From positions 1-28,103 of the forward strand of contig JAVVRP010000007.1 of NCBI GenBank assembly GCA_036654655.1: a DNA stretch of 28,103 nucleotides, read 5' to 3'. This document shows, piece after piece, positions 1 through 7,053 of the stretch. How positions within the stretch are numbered: position 1 is the stretch's first letter; each line of letters starts with the position of its first letter. A program made the translations under genes and the position numbers. The notes beneath the pieces are model-generated. The model saw only the letters and a list, made by a program, of their open reading frames with translations, did not search any database and was not told where the DNA came from. This DNA is from JAVVRP01 sp036654655. Its GTDB lineage: Bacteria; Bacillota; Clostridia; Christensenellales; UBA1242.

Positions 1-68
1 GTGGCATTAGCACGCACGTGGAACGTGTGCGTGCTGGCTGGCAATTTTGCCAGCCATTCCCCCGCCCC
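1..68 (+). repeat. Palindromic intergenic repeat, copy 1 (cut by window edge)
   Basis: The sequence begins GTGGCATTAG and contains two hairpins followed by a C-rich end. Hairpin A has arms GCACGCAC (10-17) and GTGCGTGC (27-34) around the 9-nt interior GTGGAACGT. Hairpin B has arms GGCTGGCAA (36-44) and TTGCCAGCC (47-55) around TT. The end is ATTCCCCCGCCCC (56-68). The same series in the same orientation recurs at 26432-26498, where both hairpin interiors are reverse-complemented. The element probably starts before base 1, since copy 2 has another hairpin and an outer arm upstream. Its GC content is far above its surroundings. It lies downstream of the 3' end of the minus-strand transpeptidase gene. 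Confidence 0.9.
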
Positions 69-240
69 TTTGTTTTTTTACTTGTTATCTTTTTGTTTTT
101 TCTATTTTATAATCTTTTTATTTTTTGTTTTTTATCTTTTTGTTTTTTATCTTTTTATTTTTTGTTTTTTATCTTTTTGTTTTTTTTATTTGTTTTAATT
201 ATTGCCCGCTGTCCATTTATTTTTTTTTGTTTTAGCCTTT
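64..240. repeat. T-rich low-complexity array with ATCTTTTT units
   Basis: The plus strand is almost entirely T with scattered A and G. The octamer ATCTTTTT occurs five times, starting at 87, 112, 134, 149 and 171, separated by runs such as TTTTTTGTTTTTTAT. No credible gene is present; the short plus-strand reading frames only encode Phe/Leu-rich strings. On the minus strand this is an A-rich tract directly downstream of the transpeptidase stop codon. It looks like expanded simple sequence rather than a functional site. Confidence 0.75.
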
Positions 241-245
241 TAAAA

Positions 246-2150
246 TTAGGTTATTAAAACAACATTTTCACCTTTGAACATAAGTTTGCCTGCGGGAGGC
301 AGTTGCGTTAAAACAATTTCACCATCTCCTTGGATTTCAACAGTTAAGTTTAATAAAGAAAGTTTTGCACATGCTTTTGCAAGTGAAAATCCCTCCACAA
401 ATGGCATTGGGATATCTGCTTTAACTTTTTTTAAATCTTCTTCCAAATTTTGTGGTGCAATATTTTTATAATCAAATATGCCACTAAAAATTTGCTTTGC
501 ATATGGAGATGCAACAATACTGCCATAATACGCACCAGTGGTGGGTTCGTCTACACTTAACAAAACAACATAATCTGGATTGTCTGCTGGATATGTTCCA
601 ACAAAACTTGCAATATATTTGCCCGAAATTTTTCCGTTTGCATACTTTTGAGTTGTCCCTGTTTTGCCACCGACTTTATAACCTGGAACAAAACTAAGTT
701 TTGCGGTTGTGCTTACAACTTCTTCAATCATGGAACATAGTTGTTTTGAGGTTTGCTGTGAAATAACTCTTTTTTGAATTATTGGTTTGTTTTGTATAAC
801 CACAGTGCCATTTGGTGCAACAATAGATTTTACAAGATAAGGTTGCATAAGATTGCCCCCATTAACCACCGCGCTTATTGCAGTAATTAATTGAATTGGC
901 GTAAGTGCAATTGCCTGACCAAAACCCATGCGTGCAAGGTCAACAAGTTTAACTGATTTTTTATCCATCACAATGCCTGCACTTTCCCCAGAAAACTCAA
1001 TGCCAGTTTTTTGCCCAAGGCCAAATCTTTCTGCCATTTGATAAAAAGTATCAACCCCTAACCTTTCGGCAAGTGAAGTAAAAACGCAGTTACAAGAATT
1101 GCACAATCCTTGCGTAAGAGTTTGTGAACCGTGACCAACGCTTTTCCAGCACTTAATTTTTTCTCCCGAAACAATTCTAAATCCTGGGCAATAAAAAGTG
1201 TCCGAAAGTTTTGCAACATTATTTTCAATTGCCATTGCCATTGTAAGAATTTTGAATGTTGAGCCCGGCTCATAAACATCCACAATTGCCTGATTTTTTA
1301 CATCTTGCATAAGTTTTGAAATATTGTCGCGTGGAGGAGAGTTTAAGTTAAAACTAGGTTTTGAAGACAGCCCCAAAATTTCACCTGTTTTGGGGTCCAT
1401 AATTACACATGTGGCAGTTTTAGGCTTTTGTTCATTCATTAATGTTTGCATTGCATTTTCAATTATGCTCTGAATTTTTGAGTCCAAGGTTAATGTTATA
1501 TTCATGCCAGAAACGGAGGGCAAAAAATATTCTAATGTGTTATCTAGTTTATTTCCTTTTATGTCACTTTGCACCAAATATTCGCCGTTTACACCTTTTA
1601 ACACATTGTTATAAAATTGTTCCAGCCCAGCCTGACCTTGATTATCAACAGTGGTAAAACCTAGCACTTGCGTCATTAAATCTCCGCAAGGATAAACTCG
1701 TTTTAAATCTTCTGTAATGTAAATTCCAGCATATCCAAAAGCCTTTATGCTTTGTGCAACTTCTTTTTCTACCTGCCTTTTAACAAGAATTTCAGAAACA
1801 TTTTTATTGCTTATTTTTTGCAAAACCTCGTTTTTTTGCATGTTAAGTTTTTCGCAAAGCATTTGCGCCACACTATCTGCAAATTCAATTTCTTTTGCAC
1901 GAGAATAAACACTATAAGAAATTTTGCTTGTTGCAAGAGGAATTCCAAGCGCATCATAAATAACTCCTCGTTTTGCCGTTAATGGCAAACCTCGCGTCCA
2001 TTGGTCAAATGCTTTTGCTTGCAACCAGTTTCCTTTTACAAGTTGCACAATAGAAAATCTTATTATTATTGCACAAAAAAAGAGGGATATTGCAATTAAT
2101 ATTGCTGATATCCTCTTTTGTTGTGAATATGCTGAAAAATGTTTTTGCAC
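246..2150 (-). CDS. Class B penicillin-binding protein, SpoVD/PbpB (FtsI)-like, with PASTA domain
   Basis: Peptidoglycan D,D-transpeptidase that cross-links glycan strands in division- or spore-related wall synthesis; it should be membrane-anchored with its catalytic domain outside. The 634 residues show a basic N-terminus, one membrane segment at about 14-36, a PBP dimerisation domain, and the transpeptidase triad motifs STFK (297-300, nucleophile Ser297), SCN (352-354) and KTGT (496-499). One PASTA-like domain fills about 577-634. The length and the terminal PASTA domain fit SpoVD and PbpB of Firmicutes, and the two cannot be separated here. It starts 9 bp after an FtsL-like gene, the order found in division clusters (ftsL then pbpB), but mraZ, mraW and mur genes are not next to it. 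It should be cotranscribed with the FtsL-like gene from the promoter near 2950. Confidence 0.93.
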   Translation of the reverse strand: MQKHFSAYSQQKRISAILIAISLFFCAIIIRFSIVQLVKGNWLQAKAFDQWTRGLPLTAKRGVIYDALGIPLATSKISYSVYSRAKEIEFADSVAQMLCEKLNMQKNEVLQKISNKNVSEILVKRQVEKEVAQSIKAFGYAGIYITEDLKRVYPCGDLMTQVLGFTTVDNQGQAGLEQFYNNVLKGVNGEYLVQSDIKGNKLDNTLEYFLPSVSGMNITLTLDSKIQSIIENAMQTLMNEQKPKTATCVIMDPKTGEILGLSSKPSFNLNSPPRDNISKLMQDVKNQAIVDVYEPGSTFKILTMAMAIENNVAKLSDTFYCPGFRIVSGEKIKCWKSVGHGSQTLTQGLCNSCNCVFTSLAERLGVDTFYQMAERFGLGQKTGIEFSGESAGIVMDKKSVKLVDLARMGFGQAIALTPIQLITAISAVVNGGNLMQPYLVKSIVAPNGTVVIQNKPIIQKRVISQQTSKQLCSMIEEVVSTTAKLSFVPGYKVGGKTGTTQKYANGKISGKYIASFVGTYPADNPDYVVLLSVDEPTTGAYYGSIVASPYAKQIFSGIFDYKNIAPQNLEEDLKKVKADIPMPFVEGFSLAKACAKLSLLNLTVEIQGDGEIVLTQLPPAGKLMFKGENVVLIT

Positions 2151-2159
2151 TTTAAATCC

Positions 2160-2852
2160 TTAAAAAAGATTTGATAGCCAGTTGCAAAATCTATCGAACC
2201 AGTTTGCGGGCGGAGTGTACTGTGTTGGGCTTTCAAGTGGCTTTGGGGCAATTGGAATTATGTCTGTTATTGGAGAAAGTGAGGTGTCCTCTTTGTCTGG
2301 CTCAATCTGCCCAATCTGATAAATTTTAAGTGCATATTCTGCCACACTGAGTTCATAGTCCTGCGTTGCAAGTTCCACTTTGTTTGCCTGATTGTTAATG
2401 GCAATTGCGTTGCCAATAACCCACCCAAAACATATTGTCATTGCAAGTGCATAGGTGCAAAGCATTAATTTAAACCTAAAACTTTTTTTTGTTGTTTGTT
2501 GCTTTGTTAAAACTTGTTGAGTTGATGTCTTGGTTAAAATTTGGTCTAAATTACTTTGCAAATTTTGCGTTTGTGGATTTGTTTGTTGCTCACAATTTGT
2601 TTTGATTTCCTTGTTTTCGTTTGCATTTGAACATGAAACAAAAGCAGACTTTTGTTCAGGTTGATCATTATATTCAGCAGATTTTTTGTTAAATATTGCT
2701 TGAAGTTTTTGCTGATACTGATCCATTTCTGGCGTTGCAAATTTATCTTCTTTTAAAACATCGCTTGTGCCTGCTTTTGCCCAAATATTTTCTACTTTGG
2801 CAATTTCTTCCTTTTTTGCAAATAAAATTGATTTTGCTTTTTCTGGCTCCAT
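2160..2852 (-). CDS. FtsL/DivIC-like single-pass membrane protein (tentative)
   Basis: A 230-residue protein with a long, charged, Gln/Asn/Lys-rich cytoplasmic N-terminus (about 1-125), one strong membrane segment at about 128-150, then a short helical stretch with possible heptads (about 152-180), a Pro-rich linker and an amphipathic Trp/Phe-rich C-terminus. The shape (cytoplasmic tail, one TM, short coiled coil) and its place directly before a SpoVD/PbpB-like gene suggest an FtsL-type partner of the transpeptidase in the divisome. The N-terminal tail is much longer than in ordinary FtsL (about 100-120 residues in total), and I see no sequence signature that proves the family. Start: ATG preceded by GAGAGG about 10 nt upstream. 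It is the first gene of the two-gene transcript. It could equally be an unrelated membrane protein. Confidence 0.45.
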   Translation of the reverse strand: MEPEKAKSILFAKKEEIAKVENIWAKAGTSDVLKEDKFATPEMDQYQQKLQAIFNKKSAEYNDQPEQKSAFVSCSNANENKEIKTNCEQQTNPQTQNLQSNLDQILTKTSTQQVLTKQQTTKKSFRFKLMLCTYALAMTICFGWVIGNAIAINNQANKVELATQDYELSVAEYALKIYQIGQIEPDKEDTSLSPITDIIPIAPKPLESPTQYTPPANWFDRFCNWLSNLF

Positions 2853-2921
2853 TATATTTTATTTACCTCTCATTTGTTTTATGCTTTTACACGCAATAAA
2901 TTTAACTTGAAATACGCCTGT

Positions 2922-2950
2922 ATTATATCAATTTTTAAAAAGAAAGTAAA
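2922..2950 (-). promoter_or_regulatory. Sigma-A-type promoter for the FtsL-like/transpeptidase operon
   Basis: On the minus strand, TTTACT (2950-2945) and TATAAT (2927-2922) are separated by exactly 17 bp. It lies about 70 bp before the FtsL-like start codon, leaving a leader that contains the ribosome binding site GAGAGG. Confidence 0.7.
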
Positions 2951-2970
2951 CCTTTTTTAATTTAATATTT

Positions 2971-4572
2971 TTATGCTTTGTTAAAATCAATATAAGAAAT
3001 TGCAACTTTAAACGGAATTGAAGTGCTTAATGTTGACAAAGATTTAACAACATCAAAGTACACTTCATAATACGATGATTTTATGTTTTTTGAATTTGGA
3101 TTAACAACTGCAAACCCTCCCACTCCATTTTGAGATAATTTAAATTGATATGCGCCTTGTGTTTCAATAATTGTTTTGCTGGATGTTGCTTTTATTTCTT
3201 GATTATTATCAAAAGCAGTTATAGGCACATTTGGCGTTAAAAACAAAGTTGTTTTTCCAACCAAAAATTCATTGCTACCCTTAACATTATGAATTGTTGT
3301 TCCGCTGTCTGTTAGTGTTTTTGTGCTTGTGTTATAATGCCTTGTTCCAACTCTTATGCTTATGTTTTGTTTACATTCAAAACTTAGCCACAACTCACTT
3401 AAAACATCGTTTTGACCTGGCATAATAACAAACGACTGATACTCCGCAAACGGAATATGTTCAAGCCCGCCTTTCATTCCTAAAAAAAAGTTTGATGAAG
3501 GATAATCTTTAATGCTTGAAAATGGCTTTGGATTAAAAAAAGAATCCTCAACGCCTACTGGCTCTTTGATTACAACATTTCCATTTTCATCTATTTTTAG
3601 TTCTGCATACGACAAACAACTTGCAACATTTTTGCGATAAAGTTTTTTAATTGTTTTTTCAGGTTCTGTGCTCTCAATATTTTCTGGTGTTATTGCCTCT
3701 ACTTTGTCATTTTTATTTAACCACTCAGGAACAAAGCCATCATCACCGGAGTATTTGTTTACAATATCTATTCCAATAACGCTGTTTAAAATATAATTGT
3801 ATAAAATTTGTTTGTCTGCACTGGAAAAACCAACATAACTTCCAACTTGTTTAAATTGCAGTTGAAGTTGCGATAAATATAAAAAGTCTTTGCTACATAT
3901 ATCCACGTTATCAAGAAAAACAGACAACTTTAAAGTGTCATCTTCCCCTTCTTCCGTGAACGTAAACTCGCTTGGAGTTTTTCCAACCAAAATTTCATAT
4001 ATAACAATTTGCATCGCCATTGCAAGCGGAGCATCTGGATTATAAAAATAATGTTCATATAGTTTATTATCTTCACTATTATATTTATACCAATATTTTA
4101 AGGTGTATGGCGTTTCAGGCGCACCCAAACTTAATTCGGGTTTTTTTATGTCAAGAAAAGCATCATATTTCTTAACGTTTACAAGCGTCCACTTCCATGC
4201 GGAATTATTAATTTTTTCATAGTTTCCATTTGCATTTTTTTTTAACTGATATCTTATGGAATCATAAAATAAAACATTATCACCTGGTTTTTTTTTGTCT
4301 ATTCCGTAAATTGTTGTCAAGTTTTCTAAAACATTTTGTGCAAAATTATTTATTTTAAGTTTATCTTCAACTTGCTGGCCATTGCTATCTCCAAAAATAT
4401 TTTGCAGGTTTTTGCAACATACTTTTGCCCCCTGCAAATTGTGAATCATGTTTGCAGTATTTTGGTCTGCAAAATCATTTGGTCCTGAATTTCCGGCATA
4501 AAAACACCCTCCTAATCCAAAAAGACAAAAGGCAATTACAAAACATAAAATAACTCTGCTTAATTTTTTCAC
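2971..4572 (-). CDS. Large secreted lipoprotein of unknown function
   Basis: A 533-residue protein with a classic lipoprotein signal: basic MKKLSR, a hydrophobic core and the lipobox LGGC with the lipidated Cys at residue 23. It should be anchored to the outer face of the membrane. The mature part is rich in Asn, Lys, Tyr and Phe, with no transmembrane segment and no catalytic motif that I recognise; the C-terminal 150 residues read as mostly beta-strand. The start is GTG. No Shine-Dalgarno sequence precedes it, and a TATAAT box ends only 6 nt upstream, so the mRNA is probably leaderless. It follows a minus-strand gene for another extracytoplasmic protein (4613-5674), but its own promoter lies between them. 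Function is not inferred. Confidence 0.85.
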   Translation of the reverse strand: MKKLSRVILCFVIAFCLFGLGGCFYAGNSGPNDFADQNTANMIHNLQGAKVCCKNLQNIFGDSNGQQVEDKLKINNFAQNVLENLTTIYGIDKKKPGDNVLFYDSIRYQLKKNANGNYEKINNSAWKWTLVNVKKYDAFLDIKKPELSLGAPETPYTLKYWYKYNSEDNKLYEHYFYNPDAPLAMAMQIVIYEILVGKTPSEFTFTEEGEDDTLKLSVFLDNVDICSKDFLYLSQLQLQFKQVGSYVGFSSADKQILYNYILNSVIGIDIVNKYSGDDGFVPEWLNKNDKVEAITPENIESTEPEKTIKKLYRKNVASCLSYAELKIDENGNVVIKEPVGVEDSFFNPKPFSSIKDYPSSNFFLGMKGGLEHIPFAEYQSFVIMPGQNDVLSELWLSFECKQNISIRVGTRHYNTSTKTLTDSGTTIHNVKGSNEFLVGKTTLFLTPNVPITAFDNNQEIKATSSKTIIETQGAYQFKLSQNGVGGFAVVNPNSKNIKSSYYEVYFDVVKSLSTLSTSIPFKVAISYIDFNKA

Positions 4573-4578
4573 AAAGTT

Positions 4579-4607
4579 ATTATATCTTATTTTATTTTAT
4601 TTTACAA
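4579..4607 (-). promoter_or_regulatory. Promoter for the lipoprotein, implying a leaderless mRNA
   Basis: On the minus strand, TTGTAA (4607-4602) and TATAAT (4584-4579) are 17 bp apart. Only six bases (AACTTT) separate the -10 box from the GTG start at 4572, so transcription should begin at or next to the start codon. Confidence 0.65.
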
Positions 4608-4612
4608 ATATT

Positions 4613-5674
4613 TTATAATGTTGGCACATTTTCTTTTTCTTGTTCCATTTTTGCAAGTTGTTCTTGATTATAATTTGTAAATTCCGCACCAAATTCTGAA
4701 AACAATTCAAACTCAACAGGAAAAAATCTTGCTTTCATGTTTTGCGCAATAAAATTATATGTACCAACCCCACTATTTCTGATATCACTATTACTTTGAT
4801 CAATCTTGTAAAAAACAAATGCATATGTTTTAACATTATCTTTTGTGAGCCCAACAACTCCTGTGTGTTCTGTTATTGTGTGCCCCATATATCCTTCCGG
4901 CATTATCATTGTTGCAAATATCACTTCGGAGAGTTTCCATCCGTTTTTTCTGTATTCTCCTAATTCTCCATTCAAATTTGGGTGTTCTGCAAAACTTTCG
5001 AAATAAACTAATGACGATTTTCTTCGACAATCAAATTTAATGTCACTTGTTAAAGCCTGTTCAAGTTCCTTCATGTTTTTGGGTGATGTTTTAAGGGTTG
5101 CTGTCATACCACATCTTTTTACATCCCCATTCCTAGGGAGTTCTTGCACAAACACTGTTAATTTGTTTTCATTTACATTAAGAGAAAAAATTTTATCAAC
5201 TCCATTTGACATTCTGGGGCTCACAAAATCCTTTTTAATAAATTTAACAATGTTGCAATAAGACTCATACTCAAAATCTGTTACCTTGCACACTAATGGT
5301 GTGGAGAAGTGGGAAGAATTTTCAAAGTTGTTTTCATCAATTGCTTGCACTTTGCATTGCACTTCCTTGCCTTTAAATTCAGAAATATCATATGTGTTGT
5401 TTTGCGTGAAATACTCTTTTTCTTCAACCAAAATTCTGTATTCATCGGCATTTTCAACCTTGTTCCAAGACAGCAGGTTTGTTTTAGAATCAAAAGTTAC
5501 ATTTGGAGAATTTAAAAAGTTTTCATTTGTTTTGATATCAAGTTTATCATTACTCAACTTTTTTGCTTGTGTGTTAAGATATGTTTTAATTCCAAGCCCA
5601 GCAGACGCAAGTGCAGCCACACCAAGTATTATACCAACAACCCTTTTTTTAATACTTTTTCTTTCTGTTTCCAT
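4613..5674 (-). CDS. Membrane-anchored extracellular protein with FN3-like domain
   Basis: A 353-residue protein. A basic N-terminus (about 1-11) is followed by one membrane segment or uncleaved signal (about 12-30). Residues about 57-128 look like a fibronectin type III or related beta-sandwich domain: the LLSWNKVENADEYRILV pattern, a later YDIS strand and a final VQAID strand are typical of FN3 modules in clostridial surface proteins. The remaining about 220 residues are unassigned and end in a Glu/Gln/Lys-rich tail. The start ATG has AAAAGGAG about 6 nt upstream. The location next to a lipoprotein gene suggests a cell-envelope role, possibly adhesion or carbohydrate contact, but that is inference. 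A 13-codon ORF with its own strong ribosome binding site lies in the leader. Confidence 0.8.
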   Translation of the reverse strand: METERKSIKKRVVGIILGVAALASAGLGIKTYLNTQAKKLSNDKLDIKTNENFLNSPNVTFDSKTNLLSWNKVENADEYRILVEEKEYFTQNNTYDISEFKGKEVQCKVQAIDENNFENSSHFSTPLVCKVTDFEYESYCNIVKFIKKDFVSPRMSNGVDKIFSLNVNENKLTVFVQELPRNGDVKRCGMTATLKTSPKNMKELEQALTSDIKFDCRRKSSLVYFESFAEHPNLNGELGEYRKNGWKLSEVIFATMIMPEGYMGHTITEHTGVVGLTKDNVKTYAFVFYKIDQSNSDIRNSGVGTYNFIAQNMKARFFPVEFELFSEFGAEFTNYNQEQLAKMEQEKENVPTL

Positions 5675-5736
5675 ATTTTCTCCTTTTTTATTTAAAATCC
5701 AAATTCGCTAAAAATTTTTAATGCTTTTATGCTTGT

Positions 5737-5778
5737 TTATTGTTTTTTTCTTATTATTCTTTGTTCGTACTTTCCCAT
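5737..5778 (-). CDS. Possible 13-residue leader ORF upstream of the FN3-like gene
   Basis: On the minus strand, AAAAAAGGAG is followed about 9 nt later by an ATG opening the frame MGKYEQRIIRKKQ and a TAA stop. It ends about 62 nt before the start of the FN3-like gene. The ribosome binding site is as strong as those of real genes here, and the peptide is basic. It might be a regulatory leader peptide, a small protein, or chance in an A-rich region. No attenuator-like alternative hairpins are obvious after it. Confidence 0.25.
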   Translation of the reverse strand: MGKYEQRIIRKKQ

Positions 5779-5928
5779 GTTTTTTTTCTCCTTTTTTGGT
5801 TTGTGGCCACTTTGTTTAACAACTTTTAAACTTAGTGTTTGTTTTTAAGTGTATGCTTTTTGCCTTTAAAGTTTATTGCTTTTGCCCACCATGTTTAAGT
5901 TTTTATAAACAGTTTTAAAAAATAAAGG

Positions 5929-6087
5929 CTACGCAAGGTGAAAACCTTGTAACCCAACTTTACTTAAAATTATTTTATCTTTAACTGCAAATTTGTTAAG
6001 TTTTTTTGTTAATAAAATTGGGCAAACCAAAACCGCTTGCAAACTAATCGCAAGACCTACTATAAACATAAAACTTTTAATTCTCAT
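5929..6087 (-). CDS. Small hydrophobic protein, 52 residues, unknown
   Basis: The ATG at 6087 opens MRIKSFMFIVGLAISLQAVL and continues to a stop at 5929. It has one membrane-spanning stretch (about residues 6-27) and a basic C-terminal half. A longer reading from 6111 is unlikely because the -10 box TATAAT (6117-6112) sits immediately before it. The 6087 start has AAAAAGG about 9 nt upstream and lies about 25 nt after the -10, so promoter, ribosome binding site and start agree. It is divergent from the HTH regulator gene at 6320, with operator-like repeats between. It could be a membrane peptide, a toxin-like peptide or a short signal-bearing protein; nothing in the sequence decides this. Confidence 0.5.
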   Translation of the reverse strand: MRIKSFMFIVGLAISLQAVLVCPILLTKKLNKFAVKDKIILSKVGLQGFHLA

Positions 6088-6111
6088 ATGTTTATACCTT
6101 TTTATGATCAT

Positions 6112-6140
6112 ATTATATCACAAAATTTTATGTTTTGCAA
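6112..6140 (-). promoter_or_regulatory. Promoter for the small hydrophobic protein
   Basis: Minus strand TTGCAA (6140-6135) and TATAAT (6117-6112) with a 17-bp spacer. The expected transcript start is near 6105, giving a short leader with AAAAAGG before the ATG at 6087. Confidence 0.65.
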
Positions 6141-6217
6141 TAGTTGATTTAAAATTTGCTGTGGGATATTTTTTTGTCCTACCTTATGACATTTTTATGC
6201 ACAAATTTATTTTAATT

Positions 6218-6248
6218 GCTTATTTTGACAAAATAAGACAAAATAAGC
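6218..6248. promoter_or_regulatory. Operator-like inverted and direct repeats in the divergent intergenic region
   Basis: GCTTATTTTG (6218-6227) and CAAAATAAGC (6239-6248) form a perfect 10-bp inverted repeat with an 11-bp centre. Inside it, GACAAAATAAG occurs twice (6227-6237 and 6237-6247), a period of 10 bp, or one helical turn. It lies between the divergent promoters of the small hydrophobic gene and the HTH gene. Such an arrangement is typical of a regulator binding site, and the neighbouring HTH protein is the obvious candidate, but this is inference. Confidence 0.5.
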
Positions 6249-6270
6249 CAAAAACATTTGTTATTATGCA

Positions 6271-6300
6271 TTGAACATATGTTCTTTTAGGTGCTATAAT
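6271..6300 (+). promoter_or_regulatory. Promoter of the HTH gene overlapped by a LexA-type box
   Basis: TTGAAC (6271-6276) and TATAAT (6295-6300) are 18 bp apart. The perfect palindrome GAACATATGTTC (6273-6284) overlaps the -35 box. It matches GAAC-N4-GTTC, the core of the LexA (DinR) box of Bacillus and relatives, where it sits on SOS promoters. It could instead be an autoregulatory operator of the HTH protein. Transcription should start near 6307, just before GGAG and the ATG at 6320. Confidence 0.7.
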
Positions 6301-6319
6301 ATATGTATGGAGATATAAA

Positions 6320-6646
6320 ATGAAAAAACAATTACAGCCATACATAATATTAGGAGTTTATGTTGAACTTTGCAATGGCAAACGCACTTCAAGCAATCTT
6401 GCACAAAAATTTAATGTAAGTTCAAGAACTATTTTAAGATACGTTTCTGACATAAAAAAAGTTGGGATTAAAATTGATTCTTACAAAGGCGTAAACGGCG
6501 GAATTAAGGTTAATTCTTCGTACAGGCTTCCAAATGTTTTTTTTACACACCAAGAAAAACAAATTTTAAAAGAAGGGCTTTGCAAAGTTAGCAATAATTA
6601 TGAAAAACAAGATATTATTGATTTAATGAGCAAACTAGAAAATTAA
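6320..6646 (+). CDS. Short HTH regulator resembling the N-terminus of WYL/DeoR-like proteins
   Basis: A 108-residue cytoplasmic protein. Residues about 5-60 form a helix-turn-helix of the HTH_11/DeoR-like type: an SNLAQKFNVSSRTILRYVSDI helix pair followed by a wing containing Gly-Gly (KGVNGGIKV). The following RLPNVFFTHQEKQIL stretch resembles the linker that normally joins this domain to a WYL sensor domain. The sensor domain is absent, and the protein ends only 4 bp before the stop of the convergent DUF3343 gene. It may be a naturally minimal DNA-binding protein or a truncated WYL regulator. Start ATG has GGAG 7 nt upstream. The promoter carries a LexA-like palindrome, suggesting DNA-damage control or autoregulation. 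Confidence 0.75.
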   Translation: MKKQLQPYIILGVYVELCNGKRTSSNLAQKFNVSSRTILRYVSDIKKVGIKIDSYKGVNGGIKVNSSYRLPNVFFTHQEKQILKEGLCKVSNNYEKQDIIDLMSKLEN

Positions 6647-6650
6647 ATGG

Positions 6651-6902
6651 TTATACGGGAATAAAACTGCCATTTATTTTTTTAATTTTAAACAATCCAC
6701 CAAATGTGGAAAATTTTCTGCGCGCTAAAATATTTTCAACAATTTGCTTTGCATCAGGTTGTAACAAAACTGAAATACCACATGAAACATTTATTGAACG
6801 TGGTGTGTTTATTATTTTTGAGTTTACTCCGTATGAGGATAAAATATTTGCAAAACTAATTGTTTCTGTTCTGGAACGAAACACTGCTAAAAGAAAATCC
6901 AT
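6651..6902 (-). CDS. DUF3343 protein (putative Se/S carrier-like)
   Basis: An 83-residue protein matching the DUF3343 pattern: an N-terminal beta-alpha-beta unit with a variable middle, the conserved TPRSINVSCGIS stretch (about residues 33-45, with one Cys) and a C-terminal strand. Members are small proteins usually found beside cysteine desulfurase-like enzymes and are thought to take part in selenium or sulfur handling; the conserved Cys is the likely carrier residue. Here it is divergent from such an enzyme (7054-8193), sharing a 151-bp region with it. Start: ATG at 6902 preceded by GGAGGAGGGC about 6-8 nt upstream, one of the strongest ribosome binding sites in the window. The exact reaction in this organism is unknown; no selD or selA is in view. 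Confidence 0.75.
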   Translation of the reverse strand: MDFLLAVFRSRTETISFANILSSYGVNSKIINTPRSINVSCGISVLLQPDAKQIVENILARRKFSTFGGLFKIKKINGSFIPV

Positions 6903-7053
6903 TAAAGCCCTCCTCCACTCACATCAAACAAAGTGATATCATAACATAATACTATGAAACAGATTGTATTGTGAAAAAAATTACTTTGTTTTTACTATTA
7001 AATTATTTTTTCACTAATTTTCACACTTGCTTGCTAAAAAATTGGGAGGCTTA

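Noticed and set aside
64..240. CRISPR-like array
   Set aside because: Units are short, irregularly spaced and lack spacers; it is simple-sequence DNA.
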